DNA from: Lysobacteraceae bacterium PS02340
GTDB taxonomy: Bacteria > Pseudomonadota > Gammaproteobacteria > Xanthomonadales > Xanthomonadaceae
Assembly (NCBI GenBank): GCA_029959605.1
Contig: JASCOC010000006.1
Coordinates: 120,972 to 184,971, forward strand
Length of the DNA stretch: 64,000 nucleotides
Direction: 5' to 3'
Part shown: positions 46,201 to 54,376 of the stretch, piece by piece
Numbering within the stretch: position 1 is the stretch's first letter
Layout of the letters: every line of letters begins with the position of its first letter
Notes under the pieces: generated by a model
The model's input: only the letters and a program-made list of their open reading frames with translations
Databases searched by the model: none
Told to the model about the DNA's origin: nothing
Translations under genes and position numbers: made by a program

Positions 46201-46799
46201 CCGCTGCAGATGTTCGGAACGCTGGCGCTGTTGCGTGGCGCCGCCAGCACCGCGGTGAAGTCGGCCGCGTTGTGGTTGGTGTCGGTGCACCCCTCGCCCG
46301 CGCGCAGCGCTGCGGTCGTGTTGGTCAATGCAGGCGCCGCACCGGCGCCTTCGAAACAGTTCGCCGTGCCGTAGCCGACGAAATCGACCACGTTGGTCGG
46401 ACAGGCGCCACTCAGCGCACCGCCACCCTCCACCAGCGCCACCTTGCCGTTGGCGCCGGCCATGGCGATGGTGCCGGTCGCGTCCGGTGTCGGCAGCGCC
46501 TGGGTGCCGCCGGTGCCGTCGGCCTGCTTGACGAGGTAGTACGCGCCCGGCGCGATGCTCCCCTCGAGGGCGGTGAGCTGCCAGCTCGTGCCGCTGGTCG
46601 ATGCGTACTGCACCGTCCAGCCGCTCACGTCGACCGGCAGGTCGCCGTTGTTGTGCAATTCGATGAAGTCGCTGCGATACGTCGCACCGCTGTTGCCGCC
46701 ACCGCCGTATACCTGGCTGATGACGACCTCGCCGTGCGCGGCGCCTGCGCCGCAACACAGCAACAAGGCCGACAACAGCCGGCTGGTTGTTCGAGTCAT
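43284..46799 (-). CDS. Secreted multidomain endonuclease/exonuclease/phosphatase protein
   Basis: A 1171-residue protein with a signal peptide (about 1-23). Domains in order are a lamin-tail domain (about 24-150; VVISQVYGGGGNSGATYRSDFIELHN), a Calx-beta domain (about 185-290; TATVADNDYI), an OB-like nuclease-associated region (about 305-540), the nuclease core (about 560-900) and a repeat of the DUF11 type (about 905-1050). A C-terminal pre-peptidase domain (about 1065-1171) ends it. Nuclease residues are seen in FATYNLQRF, TEVENLP, VLGDFNAFE and LSDHDPTVLL. It resembles extracellular nucleases of the ExeM/NucH type used for DNA scavenging or biofilm turnover. Secretion is probably via type II. 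Substrate and secretion route are inferred. Confidence 0.88.
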   Translation of the reverse strand: MTRTTSRLLSALLLCCGAGAAHGEVVISQVYGGGGNSGATYRSDFIELHNNGDLPVDVSGWTVQYASTSGTSWQLTALEGSIAPGAYYLVKQADGTGGTQALPTPDATGTIAMAGANGKVALVEGGGALSGACPTNVVDFVGYGTANCFEGAGAAPALTNTTAALRAGEGCTDTNHNAADFTAVLAAPRNSASVPNICSGGGTLYLSITDTSGAEGDSGRTPFFVTVSLNQPAGPDGVRFTYATADGTATVADNDYIARSNTLTFSEGEREMTLSVEVVGDETVEPDEIFYINLSDVSGAEVAKGQAVVTILNDDVTTLPIHAIQGRGARSPVEGQPVATTGIVTGRKNNGFFIQTPDGEDDGDPATSEGLFVFTSSAPSADVAVGNKVLVQGTVTEYVPTADPLQLPLTQITNASVVKLSEGHALPAAIVLTNDMPNATGGLEQLEHLEGMRVTAPSFTVVAPTTGNTNEAQATGSSNGRFAVVVTGTARPFREPGIQIPDPDPLGSSAPNIPRWDYNPELIAVNSTTIGAPTADLAAGCRITGGSLTGPLDYTFRRYTIYPEGALTSDCTGAGEPRPSMLPGPDHVTFATYNLQRFFDTVNDANSGPTLTPAALERRLSKASIGIRAYLHTPDVVGVTEVENLPVLTTLANRINADAIAAGQPDPAYVAYLEEGFDVGGIDVGFLVKTASVGSVARIAVGAVEQVGTEEVLTNPNGSTSVLNDRPPLVLDAVAHFTDGRSYPFTAIVVHQRSLSGIEADTAGTNGWATGGQRVRDKRQKQAEYLATLIDGMQKADATRQIVVLGDFNAFEFNDGYVDAMGTVTGLPSPDGETAVDNDGAVLIAPSLLNMTLEASAEERYSFVFDYQAQSLDHVLVNQALVDSPLVVGLDVSHARINADFPEVARNDANTPTRLSDHDPTVLLVRLQPATVADLGITVAAANAEVFAGDTLAFTATLANAGPDAAQFPGFGAVLDAELDDLLVTPPADWSCDAPAVADGKTTLSCSSETLANAGQAVFALSAVAPDALIDETVTLTVAATSQTQDPNAANDSAIAAVSIVEDPATAAQPLVNGVQLGGIEGAAGESRLFRIDVPAGARNLRILTAGGTGDVTLYASRDVLPAVDAWQLRSQRPGNNETVTLAAPQAGTWYVRVLGERAFGRLTVRASYTP

Positions 46800-46946
46800 G
46801 CGTGAATCCCCAAGAGTCCCCGGGCGACAGCGCCCCACGCCCGATTGTGCCGGGCTTGGATGGCGATTGCATGACGCCGGCCGGCAGTTGTCGCCGCGCA
46901 GCGTCAGCGCGCCCGGGAACGGAGGGGCCTGCGGTACCCTGCGTCG

Positions 46947-47819
46947 ATGACGATCGACCGCAACCAGCGCCCTCTCGAAGACGGCATCCATCGCGACCTG
47001 TCCGGCCGCATCACCTACGGCGGCTACCTGCGTCTGGACCTGCTGCTGGCCGCGCAGCAGCCGCTGTCGCAGCCGGCGCATCACGACGAGATGCTGTTCG
47101 TCGTCCAGCACCAGGTCTCGGAGCTGTGGCTCAAGCTGCTGATCCACGAACTGTCGGCGGCGATCGGCCACCTGCAGCGCGACGAGGTCTGGCGCTGCCG
47201 CAAGGTGCTGGCGCGCTGCAAGCAGGTGCTGCGGCAGCTGACCGAGCAATGGTCGGTGCTGGAGACGATGACGCCGGCCGAGTACATGGAGTTCCGCGAC
47301 GTGCTGGGTCCGTCATCCGGCTTCCAGTCGCTGCAGTACCGCACCGTCGAGTTCCTGCTGGGCAACAAGAACGCGGCGATGCTCGACGTGTTCGCCCACG
47401 AACCCGACGGCCAGGCGGCGCTGCAGGCCGTGCTCGACGCGCCCGGCCTCTACGACGAATTCCTGTGCTATCTCGCCCGCTGGGGCCATCCGGTCGATCC
47501 GCGGCACCTGCAGCGCGACTGGCGCCAGCCGCACATCTTCGATGCCACGCTGGTGCCGGTGTTCGAGTCGATCTACGAGGACACCGAACGCCATTGGCGC
47601 GAGTACTCGCTGTGCGAGGACCTGGTGGATCTGGAATCGCAGTTCCAGCTGTGGCGCTTCCGACACATGCGCACGGTAATGCGCATCATCGGCTTCAAGC
47701 GCGGCACCGGTGGATCGAGCGGTGTCGGCTTCCTCAAGCAGGCGCTGGAGTTGACGTTCTTCCCCGAACTGTTCGAAGTCCGCACGCATGTCGGACCGGG
47801 GCGCGGCAGCGACGCCTGA
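46947..47819 (+). CDS. kynA: Tryptophan 2,3-dioxygenase
   Basis: A 290-residue heme enzyme opening tryptophan to N-formylkynurenine. Family blocks are [41 protein letters not shown] (with the distal His), [17 protein letters not shown] and the proximal-side [28 protein letters not shown], split over about 225-255. It begins the kynurenine route, which in Xanthomonadales feeds NAD synthesis or catabolism; no other kyn gene is in the window. A TACCCT box ends six bases before the ATG and no ribosome site is seen, so the message may be leaderless. Confidence 0.95.
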   Translation: MTIDRNQRPLEDGIHRDLSGRITYGGYLRLDLLLAAQQPLSQPAHHDEMLFVVQHQVSELWLKLLIHELSAAIGHLQRDEVWRCRKVLARCKQVLRQLTEQWSVLETMTPAEYMEFRDVLGPSSGFQSLQYRTVEFLLGNKNAAMLDVFAHEPDGQAALQAVLDAPGLYDEFLCYLARWGHPVDPRHLQRDWRQPHIFDATLVPVFESIYEDTERHWREYSLCEDLVDLESQFQLWRFRHMRTVMRIIGFKRGTGGSSGVGFLKQALELTFFPELFEVRTHVGPGRGSDA

Positions 47820-47917
47820 GCCGCGCCGCGCGCGCAAGCTGGGGCGTGCCCCAGCATTTCCCTCACATCGCACGGTCTACAGTCCGCGCCCATTCATCGA
47901 AAAAGAAAGGCGGCGCG

Positions 47918-48340
47918 ATGTCGATTATGATCTGGGCGATCCTTGGTGGTCTGGTTGGATTCGCGGCGCTCGTCTTCACCGCGAACCGGGCGAAGAGCGC
48001 GAACAACCCCTGGGACGAGCGCACGTTCAACGCCGAGGGCGACGTGCTCGCACGCATCGACGCCTGGGCATCCGCCAACGGCTACAAGATGCGCAGCGAT
48101 GACGGCCGCCGCCGCGTCTACCAGAAGGGCGTCAACTTCCTGACCGCGCCGATGCGTTTCGAAGTGGACCGCGCTGGCGACCGCTACACCACGCGCAGCT
48201 ACGTGCACGTCGATGCGTTGGTGATGCAGGGCAATCTGGCGCTCACGCATCCCGGCGTGGTCGCCAAGGTGCCGCGCTCGAATGCGCGCAACGCGCAGAA
48301 CCTGCTGTTCGCCGATCTCGGTCAGCCGCTGCTGCCCTGA
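47918..48340 (+). CDS. Hypothetical protein with N-terminal membrane anchor
   Basis: A 140-residue protein with one N-terminal transmembrane helix (IMIWAILGGLVGFAALVFTAN, split at about 3-24). The rest is a soluble domain, YKMRSDDGRRRVYQKGVNFLTAPMRFEV and SYVHVDALVMQGNLALTHPGV, reminiscent of small PH-like domains. No enzymatic motif is present. An AAAGAAAGG segment seven bases upstream of the ATG is a good ribosome site, and TACAGT at 47878-47883 a possible -10 box. Function is unknown. Confidence 0.7.
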   Translation: MSIMIWAILGGLVGFAALVFTANRAKSANNPWDERTFNAEGDVLARIDAWASANGYKMRSDDGRRRVYQKGVNFLTAPMRFEVDRAGDRYTTRSYVHVDALVMQGNLALTHPGVVAKVPRSNARNAQNLLFADLGQPLLP

Positions 48341-48400
48341 TCACACCGGCTGCGCGATCCGCGCGCGATCCTCCGGTGCATCCACATCGGAGGGTCGGAG

Positions 48401-48787
48401 ATGCCGCACCGCAGCCGTCTGTCCACGTTCGTCCTCGACTGCCAGGTCGAGGATCTCGCGCCGCACGTCGAGTTCTGGCGTCAGGCGCTCGGCAAACCGG
48501 TCAAGCCGTTGCCGCCCGAAGACGATGACGGCCGGTACGCCGTGCTGGACACCGCCGACGACGAACCGGTGCTGATGCTGCAGAAGGTCGACCACGCATC
48601 GCGCATCCATCTCGACATCGAGACCGATGACGTCGATGCCGAAGTCGCACGCCTGGAGCGACTCGGCGCCGTGCGCGTCGAGCAGGTGCAGACCTGGTGG
48701 ATCTTGCAGGCACCGAGCGGGCACCGCTTCTGCGTCGTGCGCCCGCAGCGCACGCCGATGGGCCCGCACCGCAACACCTGGGACTGA
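48401..48787 (+). CDS. VOC family (glyoxalase-like) protein
   Basis: A 128-residue protein with two beta-alpha-beta modules of the vicinal oxygen chelate fold. STFVLDCQVEDLAPHVEFWRQALG opens the first, and IHLDIETDDVDAEVARLERLGA the second, with APSGHRFCVVRPQ as the last strand. Potential metal ligands are limited to His and Glu in these strands. Such proteins often bind rather than convert their ligand. The GGAG directly before the ATG is too close to be ideal. Substrate is unknown. Confidence 0.83.
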   Translation: MPHRSRLSTFVLDCQVEDLAPHVEFWRQALGKPVKPLPPEDDDGRYAVLDTADDEPVLMLQKVDHASRIHLDIETDDVDAEVARLERLGAVRVEQVQTWWILQAPSGHRFCVVRPQRTPMGPHRNTWD

Positions 48788-48796
48788 CGCGCGGCC

Positions 48797-49732
48797 TCAG
48801 CCCGCGCGTGCCTGCCGGTCGAGCCACACGCCGAGACCCTGCGCGTTGATGACGATGTCGCCGCCGAGGATCGCCTGCACGCGCGCATCTGCGTCCTCGA
48901 TACCGTGCGCACGCGCGCGACCGGTATAGAGCCGCTTCAGTCCGTCGACGATGCGCTCGTGGCGATCGGCATGTCCGTCCGCATCGCGCGCGATCGCGAC
49001 CATCGCATCGATCTGCGTGTGCAGATCGGCGGCGAGCCGCGCGCATTCGTTGACTTCACCGTAATGCGCGATGCGGATCGAGACCGGCGATTTCGCGAGC
49101 AGCGTGTCGATCGAGGCGTGCATCTGCGCCGGATCGAACTGCACCGGCGAGGTCGTCGGCAGGGCGAAAGCGCCATTCACGGTATCGAGTTCGCGATACG
49201 ACAGCCCGAACGTGTCACCGGCAAACCAGCTGCGCGTCGCGGCGTCCCAGACGCTGTAGTGATGCAGCGCGTGGCCGGGCGTGTCGATGCACAGCAGCGG
49301 GCGCCCGGCGAGTTCGACGACGTGACCATCGCCGGCGATGACCACGCGGTCCTCGGCGACCGGCAGCATGCCGGCGTGGTCGCGTTCGAACATTTCATCG
49401 CCATAGACGGCTCTCGCGCCGGCGATGAGTTTCGTGGGATCGATCATGTGCGGCGCGCCGCGCGGATGCACGACGAGCGTCGCGTTCGGCAGCGCGCGGA
49501 TCAGCGGACCGGCAGCGCCGGCGTGATCGAGATGCACGTGGGTGACCATCAGCCAGTCGACCGCATCGCGCGGCACGCCAGCGGCGTCGATCGCATCGAG
49601 CACGGTCTGCGCGCAAGTCGCGGTGCCGCAGTCGATCAGTGCCGCGCGGCCCTGCGATTGCACCAGATAGGCCGCGCACAACCCGGGGCGCACGTAGCCG
49701 GTGTCGATGATCGTGATCGCGTGATCGTGCAT
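48797..49732 (-). CDS. Metallo-beta-lactamase fold hydrolase
   Basis: A 311-residue hydrolase. The zinc motif is THVHLDHAG (about 63-71), with further ligands His in CIDTPGHALHHYSVW, Asp in FAGDTFGLS and His in IRIAHYGE. The last 90 residues are helical, like the C-terminal helper domain of glyoxalase II-like or hydroxyacyl-glutathione families. The substrate is unknown. A TAGACT box (49765-49760) is 27 bases upstream of the start. Confidence 0.88.
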   Translation of the reverse strand: MHDHAITIIDTGYVRPGLCAAYLVQSQGRAALIDCGTATCAQTVLDAIDAAGVPRDAVDWLMVTHVHLDHAGAAGPLIRALPNATLVVHPRGAPHMIDPTKLIAGARAVYGDEMFERDHAGMLPVAEDRVVIAGDGHVVELAGRPLLCIDTPGHALHHYSVWDAATRSWFAGDTFGLSYRELDTVNGAFALPTTSPVQFDPAQMHASIDTLLAKSPVSIRIAHYGEVNECARLAADLHTQIDAMVAIARDADGHADRHERIVDGLKRLYTGRARAHGIEDADARVQAILGGDIVINAQGLGVWLDRQARAG

Positions 49733-49809
49733 CGGACGTTCCCGTTGGACAGAACCGACAGTCTAGGCCGCGCGGCGCCCGTGCCCGATACGGCCTTGGT
49801 CGAAGCCGC

Positions 49810-50121
49810 TCAGCCGAGGCGGCGCAAGACGCGCCTACGCACTGCGAATGCGGTGCCGAGCACCGCGAGAAACACGCCGTAACCCAAGGCCGTCGCCAGA
49901 ATCTGCGCCCACATTGAGCCGTGCCCTCTGTCGGCGACCGCGTGCGCCCAGTGGATCGACATCAGGAATGCGACGACGGAGGCCGCGAGACTGACGAGAT
50001 CGAACACGATCCGGCGCACCCCGCGCGGCTGGCGCGGGTACACCCAGAACAGCACGCCCAGAATCAGAAACCACGGCAGGAACAGCAGCAGCGCGAGATT
50101 CTGGGCGACGGTCGGGTTCAC
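49810..50121 (-). CDS. Small inner-membrane protein
   Basis: A 103-residue protein with three predicted transmembrane helices (about 8-27, 38-58 and 73-92) and a basic C-terminus. It overlaps trpS by four bases (ATGA), so it is translated with trpS. No family function is recognised. The conserved-looking YPRQPRGVRRIVFDL loop lies between helices 1 and 2. Confidence 0.75.
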   Translation of the reverse strand: MNPTVAQNLALLLFLPWFLILGVLFWVYPRQPRGVRRIVFDLVSLAASVVAFLMSIHWAHAVADRGHGSMWAQILATALGYGVFLAVLGTAFAVRRRVLRRLG

Positions 50122-51437
50122 GAGGCGGCCTTCTCGGCATCGGCGGCGGCCAGCGCATCGAACGCGGCCTGCACGGTGGCGGCATCGACGCCGTCGCCGA
50201 AGGTGGCCGGTGCGTCGGCGAGCGCGAGTTCACCGCGGCGCAGGCGCGAGATGGTCTGGCCCGCATCGCGCGGCGCGTCGAAGGCCGCGCTCTGCAGCAG
50301 CACGCGCTCGCCGTCGACGAGCTTGAAGTAGAACTTGCCGTCGGCTTCGCGGTACTGCTTGAACGCCGGCGGTGCGGCCCTGGCGGCCGCAGGCGCATTG
50401 GACGGAATCGATGCCGCGCTGCCGAGGTTGCGCAGGCCGACCGCGTCGCGCAGCTCGCGCAGCAGCGGAATCGCGTAGCGCTCGCGCAGGCGCTGGCCGC
50501 CATCGCGCAGGATGTCCTCGATGTCACCCGGCTTCGCGATCAAGGCCTCGTAACGTTCGCGCATCGGCGCGATCTCGCGCTCGACGACATCGAACAGCTG
50601 CTGCTTCGCATCGCCCCAGCCGATGCCGTCGGCGAATGCCGCCGAGAAACCCGCGGTTTCGTCCGGCGTCGCGAACGCCTGGTAGAGCTGGAACAGCGCC
50701 GAGCCGTCGGTCGACTTCGCTTCGCCGGGCATCTTCGAATCGGTGAGGATCGAGAACACCAGCTTCTTCAGCTGCGCCTGCGGCACGAACAGCGGAATGG
50801 TGTTGTCGTAGCTCTTGCTCATCTTGCGGCCGTCGAGACCCGGCAGCGTCGCCACGTTGTCGTCGATCGCCGCTTCCGGCAGGTTGAACCAGTCGCGGCC
50901 GTAGACGTGATTGAAGCGCTGGGCGAAATCGCGCGCCATTTCGATGTGCTGGATCTGGTCGCGGCCCACCGGCACCCGGTCGGCGTTGAAGATCAGGATG
51001 TCGGCGGCCATCAGCACCGGATACATGAAGAGGCCCGCCGTCACCGCGGCATCGTCGTCCTCGCCATCGGCGCGGTTCTTGTCGACCGCTGCCTTATAGG
51101 CGTGCGCGCGGTTGAGGATGCCCTTGCCGGCCACGCAGGTCAGCAGCCACATCAGCTCGGTCGTTTCCGGCACGTCGCTCTGGCGGTAGAACCACACCTT
51201 CGACGGATCCAGTCCGGCCGCGAGCCACGTTGCCGCGATCTCCAGCGTCGAGCGCTGGGTGCGCGCCGGGTCCTGCGCCTTGATCAGGCTGTGCAGGTCG
51301 GCGAGGAAATAGAAGCTCTCGGTGTTCGGCGCGCGGCTGGCGGTGATCGCCGGACGCACGGCGCCGACGTAGTTGCCGAGGTGCGGCGTGCCGGACGTGG
51401 TGATGCCGGTGAGGACGCGCTGGGGACGCTGGGACAT
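50118..51437 (-). CDS. trpS: Tryptophanyl-tRNA synthetase
   Basis: A 439-residue class I synthetase. The HIGH-type motif is GTPHLGNYVGA (about 16-26) and the KMSKS motif is GRKMSKSYDNTIPLF. DQIQHIEMARDFAQRFN is the family tRNA/ATP region. It is about 100 residues longer than E. coli TrpS. The Ala/Arg-rich C-terminal extension after about residue 340 includes KFYFKLVDGERVLLQSAAFDAPRDAGQTIS, split over 370-400, and is typical of Xanthomonas-type TrpS. A TAGACT box (51472-51467) is 29 bases upstream. ATG 51437 starts the catalytic fold directly. Confidence 0.95.
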   Translation of the reverse strand: MSQRPQRVLTGITTSGTPHLGNYVGAVRPAITASRAPNTESFYFLADLHSLIKAQDPARTQRSTLEIAATWLAAGLDPSKVWFYRQSDVPETTELMWLLTCVAGKGILNRAHAYKAAVDKNRADGEDDDAAVTAGLFMYPVLMAADILIFNADRVPVGRDQIQHIEMARDFAQRFNHVYGRDWFNLPEAAIDDNVATLPGLDGRKMSKSYDNTIPLFVPQAQLKKLVFSILTDSKMPGEAKSTDGSALFQLYQAFATPDETAGFSAAFADGIGWGDAKQQLFDVVEREIAPMRERYEALIAKPGDIEDILRDGGQRLRERYAIPLLRELRDAVGLRNLGSAASIPSNAPAAARAAPPAFKQYREADGKFYFKLVDGERVLLQSAAFDAPRDAGQTISRLRRGELALADAPATFGDGVDAATVQAAFDALAAADAEKAAS

Positions 51438-51556
51438 GGGCTGCAGGCTGCGGAAAACAGGCCGCCAGTCTAACCGCTGGGCGGCACGCGGCCGGCCGTA
51501 ACCCCGTTGTGGGCGCGGGGCCGTTCGCCCGTACACCACCCTGCGAGAGACCTGCC

Positions 51557-52387
51557 ATGCACGCATCCCGTTCTGTCCGATCCATCGCCGCCTGGCTGCT
51601 GCTGGGCAGCCTGCTGGCGATGCCCGCCGCGCATGCGGCCCGCGCCTGGAAGGCGCAGGAACGTGTCCGCATCGAGGTCGTCGATCGCGATACCGGCAGC
51701 ACGGCCCAGCCCGTGTCGCACCGTGGCGACAGCTGGATCGCCGGTACGCCGGGCGCGCCGTACGCGATCCGCCTGACCAACACGACCGGCGCGCGCGTCC
51801 TCGTCGTGCTGTCGGTCGACGGCGTCAACGCGATCAGCGGGGAGACCGCCGCGCCATCGCAGATCGGTTATGTCCTCGCGCCCTGGCAGACGACCGAGAT
51901 CACCGGCTGGCGCAAGTCGCACGACGATGTCGCGCGTTTCGAATTCGCAGCGCTCGGCGACAGCTACGCGGCACGCACCGGACGTCCGGACAACGTCGGC
52001 ACCATCGGCATCGCGGTGTTCGGCGAACGCGCACCGCCGCCCGTCGCGGTGTCCCGGGCGCCCTACCCGGCACCGCCCTCGCCGCCCGCGCCCGGCGCAC
52101 GCGAACGCGCGGCGTCCGCCGCCTCCGACTCGGTTGCGGCCGAATCGAACGCGTCGAACATGCGCGCCGAGCGCCAGAGCATCGGCACCGGCCATGGCGC
52201 ACCTGAGTGGGCACCGGTGTCGTCCACTGAATTCGAGCGCGCCACGCGCACGCCCGTGCAGGTCACCACGCTGCGCTACGACAGCGTCGATGCGCTTGTG
52301 GCGCGTGGCGTTCTGCCGAGACATCGCGCCTGGGCGCAGGCACGTCGTCCCGAAGCGTTTCCGGGTGGCTTCGTACCGGATCCCTGA
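51557..52387 (+). CDS. Secreted protein of unknown function
   Basis: A 276-residue protein with a signal peptide (about 1-28, ending AHAA). The N-terminal domain (about 30-160) looks beta-rich: VSHRGDSWIAGTPGAPYAIRLTN, VLVVLSVDGVNAISG and YVLAPWQTTEITGWRKS are close to a family of small beta-sandwich proteins in Proteobacteria. A Pro/Ala/Ser-rich linker and a helical C-terminal region follow. ATG 51557 begins the signal peptide. GAGAGA ten bases upstream is a weak ribosome site. It is divergent from trpS. Confidence 0.72.
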   Translation: MHASRSVRSIAAWLLLGSLLAMPAAHAARAWKAQERVRIEVVDRDTGSTAQPVSHRGDSWIAGTPGAPYAIRLTNTTGARVLVVLSVDGVNAISGETAAPSQIGYVLAPWQTTEITGWRKSHDDVARFEFAALGDSYAARTGRPDNVGTIGIAVFGERAPPPVAVSRAPYPAPPSPPAPGARERAASAASDSVAAESNASNMRAERQSIGTGHGAPEWAPVSSTEFERATRTPVQVTTLRYDSVDALVARGVLPRHRAWAQARRPEAFPGGFVPDP

Positions 52388-52417
52388 GCCTTCCGGATAT
52401 TCGACGCCGCACATGCA

Positions 52418-52443
52418 AACGGACCGGCTTGAGCCGGTCCGTT
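52418..52443. terminator. Hairpin after the secreted protein gene
   Basis: AACGGACCGGC/GCCGGTCCGTT with loop TTGA, 30 bases after the stop codon. The T tail is weak (CGGCTTTCG). It also lies past the csbD stop on the other strand. Confidence 0.55.
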
Positions 52444-52488
52444 CGGCTTTCGATTGCACCGTGCGTCGCAACGCACGTAGGAACGGCA

Positions 52489-52692
52489 TCAGCTGTCGAG
52501 CGTCTTCTCGAAGTCCTTGACCTCGCGCTCGGCGCGGTCGCGCTCCCAGCCGTATTTCTCCTGCAGCTTGCCCGCAAGGTACTTGCTGTCACCGGCCGCG
52601 ACATCGAATACGTCGTCAGTCAGGTCGCCCCACTTGGCCTGCGCCTTGCCCTTCACCTGGGTCCACTTGCCGGCAATGATGTCTTTGTTCAT
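52489..52692 (-). CDS. CsbD family stress protein
   Basis: A 67-residue CsbD-like protein. [27 protein letters not shown] and the [17 protein letters not shown] end are the family pattern. Such proteins are strongly induced by general stress or osmotic shock, with unknown molecular role. ATG 52692 gives the usual start. It is the first of two adjacent small stress-type genes read leftward. Confidence 0.9.
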   Translation of the reverse strand: MNKDIIAGKWTQVKGKAQAKWGDLTDDVFDVAAGDSKYLAGKLQEKYGWERDRAEREVKDFEKTLDS

Positions 52693-52863
52693 GGCGATCA
52701 ATCCTGTCTTCGGGTGGATGCGGCACGGAGGCATTGGCGCATGCGTATTCCGTGCTGCGACGCCACCGTCGCATCGCCGCCATCAACCCCGGGTCGAGAA
52801 TTCGTAAGTCGTGCCGTCACGTCGCTGAGCAGGCGCGCCTCGAACCTGGAGTGCACGCATAAA

Positions 52864-52888
52864 AAAAGGCCGGCAATGCCGGCCTTTT
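52864..52888 (-). terminator. Intrinsic terminator after the entericidin-like gene
   Basis: AAAAGGCCGGC/GCCGGCCTTTT with loop AAT; on the minus strand it ends in seven T residues. It is 20 bases past the stop codon. Confidence 0.92.
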
Positions 52889-52908
52889 CGTGCGATGGAC
52901 TGCGTGGA

Positions 52909-53067
52909 TCAGGGACGCGTGGTGGTGCCGCCGGTCTTGTTGGCGCTGTCTTCCACCTTCTCGCCCACCTTCTGCACGTCCTGGCCGGCACCCTTCATGG
53001 TGTTGCAGGCGGTCAGGGTGCCAACGGTGAACATGGCGAGCAGCATCAGTGCGGTCAAACGCTTCAT
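52909..53067 (-). CDS. Entericidin-like small lipoprotein
   Basis: A 52-residue lipoprotein precursor. MKRLTALMLLAMFTVGTLTAC holds a signal ending in the lipobox with Cys21. The mature 32 residues are NTMKGAGQDVQKVGEKVED followed by a Thr-rich tail, which is the entericidin A/B pattern (CNTxxGxGxDVQxxGxxI). Entericidins are stress- or stationary-phase-induced envelope lipoproteins; toxin-antitoxin roles are debated. A good intrinsic terminator follows. GGAGAATCCC on the minus strand gives a ribosome site seven bases before the ATG. Confidence 0.9.
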   Translation of the reverse strand: MKRLTALMLLAMFTVGTLTACNTMKGAGQDVQKVGEKVEDSANKTGGTTTRP

Positions 53068-53223
53068 GGGATTCTCCAGGGATTCCGGTTTCGTTGCGAA
53101 CAGCTGCGGACCTCCGCAACCATGGCGCGACTATAGAAACCTGCCTCGTGAAAGCCGTGTGCACCGGTTCTGCCGCCGCACCGCGCGTTCAACGATGCGC
53201 GCGCGGCGTGAAGACGCGGGCTT

Positions 53224-54147
53224 TCAGTCGCGCATCAAGGTCGACTTGCCGAACAGGCTTTCGACCAGATCCACCGCCAGCTCCGCGGTCGTGTTGCCCT
53301 GGTCGAGCGCGGTGTTGACCTCGACGATGTCCAGCGAGCCCAGGCGCCCGCTGTCGGCAATCATCTCCATCACCAGCTGCGCCTCGCGGTAGTTGATGCC
53401 GCCCGGCACCGGCGTGCCCGTGCCGGGTGCGATGGTCGGGTCGAGCACGTCGACATCGAAGCTCACATGCAGGTGCGTGTCGTCGTCCAGGCCTTCCAGC
53501 GCTTCCTCGACCACCCGGCGCATGCCGACCTCGTCGATGTAGCGCATGTCATAGATGTCGAGGCCGTGCTCCTTGACCAGGCGCTTCTCGTCGGGATCGA
53601 CCGAGCGGATGCCGATCTGGCGGAACTGTGCGACCTGCATCGACGGTGACACGCCACCCAGGCCCGTCAGCTCGTCAGGACCGATGCCGCACAGGCAGGC
53701 CACGGGCATGCCGTGCACGTTGCCCGACGGGGTGATCTGCGAGGTGTTGAAGTCGGTGTGTGCGTCCAGCCACAGCACGCGCAGCTTGCGGCCCGTCGCG
53801 CGACAGTGGTTGGCGACCGCCGCGATCGAACCGATCGCCAGGCAATGGTCGCCGCCGAGCATGATCGGCATGCGCCCGCGCGCGAGTTCGGCGCTGGACG
53901 CCTCGAGCACCGCACGGTTCCAGGCGACCACCTCGTCGAGATGGCGGTAGCCCTCGCGCGGGCCGGTCCAGGGATTCTTCGGACCCTTGAGATCGCCGAG
54001 GTCGTCGACATCGACGCCGCGCGCGATCAGCGCCTCGACCAGCCCAGCGACGCGCAGGCCCTCGGGGCCCATGGATGCGCCGCGGCGGCCGGCGCCCACA
54101 TCGGTGGGCACGCCGAAGATCGACACCTGGGAATTCGTCTGCTGCAT
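53224..54147 (-). CDS. rocF: Arginase
   Basis: A 307-residue manganese enzyme hydrolysing arginine to ornithine and urea. The three metal motifs are GGDHCLAIG (about 99-107), WLDAHTDFNT (about 125-134) and SFDVDVLDPTIAPGTGTPVPGG (about 229-250). The N-terminal VSIFGVPTDVGAGRRGASMGPEGLR is of the RocF type, not agmatinase. No other arginine genes lie nearby. The end is followed by tRNA-Thr upstream in the opposite sense of position, with 121 bases between. Confidence 0.95.
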   Translation of the reverse strand: MQQTNSQVSIFGVPTDVGAGRRGASMGPEGLRVAGLVEALIARGVDVDDLGDLKGPKNPWTGPREGYRHLDEVVAWNRAVLEASSAELARGRMPIMLGGDHCLAIGSIAAVANHCRATGRKLRVLWLDAHTDFNTSQITPSGNVHGMPVACLCGIGPDELTGLGGVSPSMQVAQFRQIGIRSVDPDEKRLVKEHGLDIYDMRYIDEVGMRRVVEEALEGLDDDTHLHVSFDVDVLDPTIAPGTGTPVPGGINYREAQLVMEMIADSGRLGSLDIVEVNTALDQGNTTAELAVDLVESLFGKSTLMRD

Positions 54148-54268
54148 GACCTCTCCTGAGCGAATGCGCGGCCATCGCGCACGGGGCGACGGCGGTGTGG
54201 CATCGACGCCGGGGTGGCCGTGGGGAGGCGCCGGGCAGGCGCGGGCGCACGCAGAACGACATCGGAAC

Positions 54269-54344
54269 TGGTGCCGGCACCCGGATTCGAACTGGGGACC
54301 TACCGCTTACAAGGCGGTTGCTCTACCAACTGAGCTATGCCGGC
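54269..54344 (-). tRNA. tRNA-Thr (UGU anticodon)
   Basis: A 76-base minus-strand tRNA with encoded CCA. The acceptor stem GCCGGCA pairs with TGCCGGC, the D arm has AGCTCAGTTGGTAGAGC, and the anticodon loop CTTGTAA gives TGT. The T loop is TTCGAAT. It lies between the SPOR gene and arginase. Confidence 0.97.
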
Positions 54345-54370
54345 ATGGCATGCGGCGGGGCCGCGGCGGA

Positions 54371-54376
54371 ATTCTA
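54371..54376 (-). promoter_or_regulatory. Candidate -10 box for tRNA-Thr
   Basis: TAGAAT on the minus strand (54376-54371) overlaps the stop codon of the SPOR gene and is 26 bases before the mature tRNA. A fair -35 (CTGCAA) is 19 bases upstream. Confidence 0.4.

Noticed and set aside
42660..46805. A 1381-codon open frame on the plus strand opposite the nuclease and AbgT genes
   Set aside because: It lies antisense to two genes with clear domains, is rich in Arg/His/Gln/Ala as expected from a GC-rich mirror frame, and has no recognisable fold.
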